Shown here: in pieces, positions 60,057 through 64,000 of the stretch
Layout of the letters: each line of letters begins with the position of its first letter
How positions within the stretch are numbered: position 1 is the stretch's first letter
Made by a program: the position numbers and the translations under genes
The notes under the pieces: model-generated
Databases searched by the model: none
The model's input: only the letters and a program-made list of their open reading frames with translations
What the model was told of the DNA's origin: nothing
From: Lewinellaceae bacterium
GTDB taxonomy: Bacteria; Bacteroidota; Bacteroidia; Chitinophagales; Saprospiraceae
Length of the DNA stretch: 64,000 nucleotides
Assembly: GCA_020636315.1 (NCBI GenBank)
Contig: JACJYA010000002.1
Location: 558,001 to 622,000, forward strand
Reading direction: 5' to 3'

Positions 60057-60302
60057 ATGCGAATCCAGAGCTAAATGGGGGCGATTTGACTACCGGCGCC
60101 GGCCGGATACTTAGATATTGTGCCGTTAGGTACAAAATATCGGTAAAAAAATGGTGAAAAATGAACCTCCGTGCCGTAGGTACGGCACATCGGCGTTGGC
60201 CTGATCGCTATGTCCCGTACCTACGGCACGGGTCGTCCTTAACTCGGGGCCACGTCTTCCGATATGTCGTCCCTACAGGACGTTTTAGCTCTGGATTCGC
60301 AT
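60057..60302. repeat. MITE-like element with nested inverted repeats
   Basis: Perfect 19-bp terminal inverted repeats: ATGCGAATCCAGAGCTAAA (60057-60075) and its complement at 60284-60302. Nested inside are ATATCGG/CCGATAT (60137-60143 and 60259-60265) and a 16-bp pair CCGTGCCGTAGGTACG / complement (60169-60184 and 60216-60231). All three pairs are properly nested, so the whole 246 bp could fold as one long hairpin. It has no coding potential. The stretch 60019-60501 holds no gene; after the element there is only a direct TTTGCGGCC repeat near 60332 and 60353. Confidence 0.8.
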
Positions 60303-60501
60303 TGATTGCTGTATTGCTGTATGGTTATGCCGTTTGCGGCCTGATCGCAAAATTTGCGGCCAATTCAAAAAATAATCCGGGAAATAACTCAAATTAGCAT
60401 GCCCACGTTACGCTAACCCACTGGTTTCCAATGCAACCAGGAACTCAGAAACAAAAAACTCAGGAACCAGAGTCTTTGAACACTATCTAATCAGGTTGAC
60501 A

Positions 60502-61695
60502 ATGAAAACCAAATACCCATTTCTCCTTACCATCGCCGCCTTGTTTACTACCTGTAACCCTGCCGAAAAGCAAACGGGTGATAACGCCCAACCCGAAAAA
60601 GAGGCTACCTTCGTGGCCAATCCACAACCTGTCCCCGAACAGGAAGTGCAAACACTGGAGATCGGCGCCCCGGCGCCCGATTTCCACCTTCCGGGCACGG
60701 ACGGAAAGTTTTACTCCCTTGCCGATTTCGGGAATGCCAAAGCACTGGCCATCGTTTTCACCTGCAACCACTGTCCTACTGCCCAGGCCTACGAAGAACG
60801 GCTCAAATCAATCGCCGCAGATTACCAGAATAAAGGAGTGGCTCTCGTGGCCATTTCCCCGAACAGCCCCAGGGGCCTGTTGTACGAAGAACTGGGCTAC
60901 ACCGACCTGAATGACGATTTCGATGAAATGAAGATCCGGGCAAAAGCCCACAATTTCAACTTTCCCTACTTGTATGATGGCGATACGGAAGAAGCCTCCC
61001 TGAAATACGGCCCCGTAGCCACGCCCCACGTTTTTCTCTTTGATGAGGGCCGAAAGCTGGCCTACACCGGCCGGATCGACGGTTCGGAAAAACCCGGAAC
61101 GGCCAATGCCGAGGACCTGCGTGGAGCTATCGATGCCGTATTAGCCGGACAACCCGTGGAAACGCCTGTCACCAAGACCTTCGGCTGCTCTACAAAGTGG
61201 GGATGGAAGGTGGCATACAAGGAAAAGGTGAACAAGGAGTGGGCGGAAAAGCCCGTCAGCCTCGCGAAGCTGGATGAGGAAGGGGTAAAAACCCTGCTGA
61301 AGAACGAAGATTCCGGCAAGCTGCGCCTCGTCAACATCTGGGCGACCTGGTGCGGGCCCTGCATCCTGGAATTCCCTGAATTCATCGTACTGCAACGCAT
61401 GTACGGCGCCCGCGATTTCGAGTTCGTTTCCCTTTCAGCCGACAACCCGGAACAGGAAGATAAAGCCCTGGAATTCCTCCAGGACAAACAAGCGGCCTGC
61501 TCCAATTACCTGTTCTCAAAGGACGACAAGTACGCCCTCATCGAAGCGGTCGGCCATGAATGGAATGGCGCCCTCCCCTACTCCATACTCGTCGAGCCGG
61601 GCGGCAGGCCCGTGTGGAAGCACCAGGGGGAAGTCGATTTTTACGAACTGAAGCGCGCGATCGTGGAGCATGAGATGATGGGGAGGTATTATTGA
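60502..61695 (+). CDS. Two-module thioredoxin-fold lipoprotein (peroxiredoxin-like plus TlpA-like)
   Basis: 397 residues from the ATG at 60502 (a TTG six bases earlier is less likely). Lipobox LFTTC (Cys18). The first module (about 52-215) is AhpC/TSA-like, with FTCNHCPTAQAYEERL (Cys88 and Cys91), as in the redoxin group found in Bacteroidota and Planctomycetes. The second module (about 255-397) is TlpA-like, with ATWCGPCILEFPEF (Cys284 and Cys287). It may pass electrons or reduce disulfides in the periplasm. It lies downstream of the repeat element and 73 bp before the VOC fusion gene. Confidence 0.87.
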   Translation: MKTKYPFLLTIAALFTTCNPAEKQTGDNAQPEKEATFVANPQPVPEQEVQTLEIGAPAPDFHLPGTDGKFYSLADFGNAKALAIVFTCNHCPTAQAYEERLKSIAADYQNKGVALVAISPNSPRGLLYEELGYTDLNDDFDEMKIRAKAHNFNFPYLYDGDTEEASLKYGPVATPHVFLFDEGRKLAYTGRIDGSEKPGTANAEDLRGAIDAVLAGQPVETPVTKTFGCSTKWGWKVAYKEKVNKEWAEKPVSLAKLDEEGVKTLLKNEDSGKLRLVNIWATWCGPCILEFPEFIVLQRMYGARDFEFVSLSADNPEQEDKALEFLQDKQAACSNYLFSKDDKYALIEAVGHEWNGALPYSILVEPGGRPVWKHQGEVDFYELKRAIVEHEMMGRYY

Positions 61696-61704
61696 TTGAA
61701 ATCT

Positions 61705-61735
61705 CTTGGGCGGCAATTTTCCATTGCCGCCCAAG
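61705..61735. repeat. 31-nt hairpin repeat, copy 3
   Basis: CTTGGGCGGCAAT (61705-61717), loop TTTCC, ATTGCCGCCCAAG (61723-61735). Same geometry as the two copies near 26.3 kb. It sits 9 bp after the redoxin stop and 33 bp before the next start; no T-run follows. Confidence 0.8.
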
Positions 61736-61768
61736 TTCCTGTACGCCTAATAATCAAAACCAGTCACC

Positions 61769-62974
61769 ATGCAATTAAAATCACTCATTCTCTTCTTAGG
61801 TTTATTTCCCTTCCTGCTCCCTGCCCAGGTCACCATCACCGGTTTCAACCACCTGGCGCTTTCGGTAAGCGATATCGAGGCCAGCACGGCATTCTACCGC
61901 GACATCCTGGGCCTGGAACCCATCGAAGTGCCGGACGACCTAAAGGACATCCGCTCCTGGTTTAAATTCGGGGGCGGGCAGGACCTGCACCTGCTGGCCG
62001 GCCGCACCGAGCCCGTCTCCGACAACAGCCGCAGCTCCGGCCATTACTCCCTGACCATAACCGATGCCGATGAAGTGGAGGCCTTTCTCAAAGAAAAAGG
62101 ACTGGATTACCACCGGCAGCAGCGCTTCGACGGCGCCTGGCAGATCTACATCTCCGACCCGGACGGTTACGTCATCGAACTGAACGAACCGCCCATCCAC
62201 TGGGAATACCTGCTGAACGGAGAGGACCTCAGCGGTTGGGACACCTACCTGGGCGCACAGTACCTGCCTGGCAGCGATAATCAGAAGGGCACCGAACCCA
62301 TCGGCATGAATAAAGACCCGCAAAACGTCTTTACCATAGTAGAAGAAGACGGGCAGCCGGCCCTCCGCATTTCCGGAGAGCAATTCGGCGGCATCTCCAC
62401 CGTAAAGGAGTTTGAAAATTACCATCTCCAGCTCCAGTTCAAATGGGGCACAGCGAAGTGGCGCCCCCGCCAGAACGCCAAACGGGACAGCGGCCTGCTC
62501 TACCATGCCAACGGTGAGCATGGTGTGGGCAGCGGTTTCTGGATGCAGTCCCAGGAATTCCAGATACAGGAAGGCGACTGCGGGGATTACTGGGGTGTCG
62601 GTGGTGCTGTAATAGATGTTCCTGCTGTGGAGCAGGGCGAAGAAGGCCGGGTTTATGACCCTGAAGGCACCCTGGCCTCATTCGGCGCAAATATGGCAGG
62701 CGGCAACCGGTGCATCAAATCAGCGGATGCGGAAAACCCGTCCGGCGAATGGAATACGCTCGACCTCTACTGCTTCGGCAGTACGTCGGTGCACATGGTA
62801 AACGGCAAAGTGGTGATGGTGCTCTACAGCTCCCGCCACCCCGTCGGAGAGGAGATGCAGCCGCTGACGAAAGGGAAGATACAACTGCAGACGGAAGGGG
62901 CGGAGGTGTTTTACCGGAATATTAGGATTCGGGGGATTGAGGAGTTGCCGGAGAAGGCCTTGGATTCTAAGTAA
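61769..62974 (+). CDS. Secreted fusion of a VOC (glyoxalase-like) domain and a DUF1080 domain
   Basis: 401 residues. Signal peptide (1-19, FLLPAQ). Residues about 22-142 are a VOC-fold domain (GFNHLALSVSDIEASTAFYRDILGLEP, HLLAGR, YISDPDGYVIELNEP with the usual metal-site His and Glu positions). Residues about 145-390 are DUF1080 (3-keto-disaccharide hydrolase-like, LamG fold): EYLLNGEDLSGWDTYLG, RDSGLLYHANGEHGVGSGFWMQSQEFQIQEGDCGDYW and YRNIRIRGIEELP. DUF1080 proteins are linked to 3-keto-glycoside turnover in Bacteroidota and Planctomycetes. A VOC domain on the same chain in the periplasm is unusual. The stop codon lies in the stem of the terminator hairpin. Confidence 0.87.
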   Translation: MQLKSLILFLGLFPFLLPAQVTITGFNHLALSVSDIEASTAFYRDILGLEPIEVPDDLKDIRSWFKFGGGQDLHLLAGRTEPVSDNSRSSGHYSLTITDADEVEAFLKEKGLDYHRQQRFDGAWQIYISDPDGYVIELNEPPIHWEYLLNGEDLSGWDTYLGAQYLPGSDNQKGTEPIGMNKDPQNVFTIVEEDGQPALRISGEQFGGISTVKEFENYHLQLQFKWGTAKWRPRQNAKRDSGLLYHANGEHGVGSGFWMQSQEFQIQEGDCGDYWGVGGAVIDVPAVEQGEEGRVYDPEGTLASFGANMAGGNRCIKSADAENPSGEWNTLDLYCFGSTSVHMVNGKVVMVLYSSRHPVGEEMQPLTKGKIQLQTEGAEVFYRNIRIRGIEELPEKALDSK

Positions 62975-63009
62975 CTGGCCTTTCGCAGGCGAGGCGAAAG
63001 GCCAGTTAC
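62971..63009. terminator. Bidirectional terminator between convergent genes
   Basis: A perfect 16-bp stem (GTAACTGGCCTTTCGC, 62971-62986, and its complement 62994-63009) with a 7-base loop. It begins with the last base of the final sense codon of the fusion gene and includes its stop. The convergent metalloprotease ends 27 bp further. Only short A/T runs flank it. Confidence 0.75.
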
Positions 63010-63035
63010 TAAAATTTGAAAAAAATCTTAATCCG

Positions 63036-64000
63036 CTATTCAATTATCATTTTTGAAGTTTGGATGCCAGAGGCAGTTACCAGGCGTGAAATATAAAGGC
63101 CGGGAGGCAGGTTGCCGCCATCAAACTGTACCGTATAGGTTCCTGCTTCCTGCAGGTTTATGCGAACAAGTGTTTGCACCAACCTACCACTGGCATTATA
63201 GACTGCAAGTTCTGCAGGGCCGGCATCGGTCATTTGATAAGTGATCGTGGTATTTGAACTAAAAGGGTTTGGAGCCACCCTAAGCCATTCATTATCAAAC
63301 TTCCGGCCAGAGGCAATTTCATTAGAAACGCCCCGTCCTGTTACCGCTTCTTCATGAGAAACACCATGGGGGTCATGGCTTCCGGGAGCAGGCCTCGGAA
63401 TATCCGGAGCACCGATCAGGCAAGGCTGGACGGTGGCATAAAAATAATTTCCATTGTTCGCCATTGCATTGAATCCAGGCTTGAGAAGAACCTCATCTCC
63501 CGCCACAAAACCAACCACATTTTGGGTTGCACTGACAACCGTATTGCAGGAATTGCTTACAGTATATATCCCCTGATAAATGCCATCAGCTATGTTACCG
63601 CAAACTTCATTATCGTAGTTCTCCAGCGAGCTTCCAACATTTACAGCATGCCAGGCTTCTGCAACCTGCATTTTCTCAAAAGAGCAACCACCATATAATT
63701 CAGCAGCAGCATTTAAGGAAGCCCTGCGGGCATCGAGATAGCCGTCATTGGGATTCAGATGATATACCAACGTATAGTAGGCAATATCGCCGGCCTTATC
63801 GATACCTATTCCATTAACATCATAGGCTGTCCCAACCGAATTGGTGCTGCCGCCTCCTTCGCTGAGCAGATAAAACCAGTAGTTTTGCACACCGCTGTTG
63901 GTGTGAACTCCTCCGTTATCATTATTTCCACTGTACCAATACGTTCCCATATAGGTATCAGGGGCACCAAACAAACCAGGATTAGACAGGCTTTTGACAC
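63036..64000 (-). CDS. M4-family (thermolysin-like) metalloprotease with T9SS sorting domain (N-terminal part outside the window)
   Basis: The frame is open to the window edge, so the start and the HExxH zinc motif lie beyond 64000. The visible part has the M4 C-terminal signature: LSNPGLFGAPDTYMGTYWYSG, then DNGGVHTNSGVQNYWFYLLSEGG, with the catalytic His in GGVHTNSG, and the helical tail (DARRASLNAAAELYGGCSFEKMQVAEAWHAVNVG). After a short spacer with a propeptide-like or Ig-like segment it ends in a T9SS type A tail (VAPNPFSSNTTITYQMTDAGPAELAVYNASGR). An extracellular protease. Confidence 0.9.
   Translation of the reverse strand, partial: VKSLSNPGLFGAPDTYMGTYWYSGNNDNGGVHTNSGVQNYWFYLLSEGGGSTNSVGTAYDVNGIGIDKAGDIAYYTLVYHLNPNDGYLDARRASLNAAAELYGGCSFEKMQVAEAWHAVNVGSSLENYDNEVCGNIADGIYQGIYTVSNSCNTVVSATQNVVGFVAGDEVLLKPGFNAMANNGNYFYATVQPCLIGAPDIPRPAPGSHDPHGVSHEEAVTGRGVSNEIASGRKFDNEWLRVAPNPFSSNTTITYQMTDAGPAELAVYNASGRLVQTLVRINLQEAGTYTVQFDGGNLPPGLYISRLVTASGIQTSKMIIE

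Noticed and set aside
60150..60400. Small open frame at 60161-60397
   Set aside because: It runs through the palindromic repeat element and has no protein-like character.

Overview
The window is chromosomal DNA of a Bacteroidota species. It has SusC/SusD pairs, lipoprotein signal peptides, secreted proteins ending in type IX secretion (T9SS) type A sorting domains, a hybrid two-component system, and promoters of the TTTG-N19-TANNTTTG type. The moderately high GC, the very large T9SS proteins with HYR/PKD-like modules and the mix of glycan enzymes suggest a Saprospirales (Lewinella-like) organism. That placement is an inference from gene content only.

Region 1 (1-26.3 kb) is a xylan/glucuronoxylan locus. 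It begins inside a susD gene (its susC would lie upstream, outside the window). A surface lipoprotein with three carbohydrate-binding modules and a GH2 enzyme follow. A truncated LytTR response regulator is abutted by a LacI-type repressor, which faces GH67 alpha-glucuronidase, an SDR oxidoreductase and GH3 beta-xylosidase. Next come an unassigned clan-A glycosidase, a T9SS GH10 xylanase, a T9SS protein made of three non-catalytic modules, an aldo/keto reductase and a large hybrid two-component sensor. The logic is extracellular xylan cleavage, surface capture, periplasmic debranching by GH67 and GH3, and dual control by LacI and the hybrid sensor.

Region 2 (26.3-39.4 kb) is an accessory stretch. 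It has about 1.4 kb of decayed DNA with small hairpin repeats, two large secreted proteins (793 and 2317 aa; the second carries a dockerin-like calcium-loop pair followed by a cohesin-like domain), a small membrane protein, a fragment of a TIGR02452/PARG-like gene, and an AAA+ ATPase of the DUF234 type behind three 15-bp-spaced palindromes.

Region 3 (39.4-53.7 kb, minus strand) is a complete beta-mannan locus: SusC, SusD, two IPT/TIG surface glycan-binding proteins, GH26 mannanase, a sodium:solute symporter, GH130 phosphorylase and a cellobiose/mannobiose 2-epimerase. It supports the mannobiose -> mannosyl-glucose -> mannose-1-phosphate + glucose route.

Region 4 (53.9-64 kb) holds a DUF5060 clan-A glycosidase with a T9SS tail, a GH9 cellulase lipoprotein, a TolB-like propeller protein, a two-module redoxin, a VOC-DUF1080 fusion, and the end of a T9SS M4 metalloprotease. 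Intergenic DNA is rich in inverted-repeat elements: a 246-bp nested-palindrome MITE-like element, a three-copy CCCGACAC-type repeat, and a three-member 31-nt hairpin family whose stems covary.

No rRNA, tRNA, CRISPR array, intact transposase or phage gene was seen.
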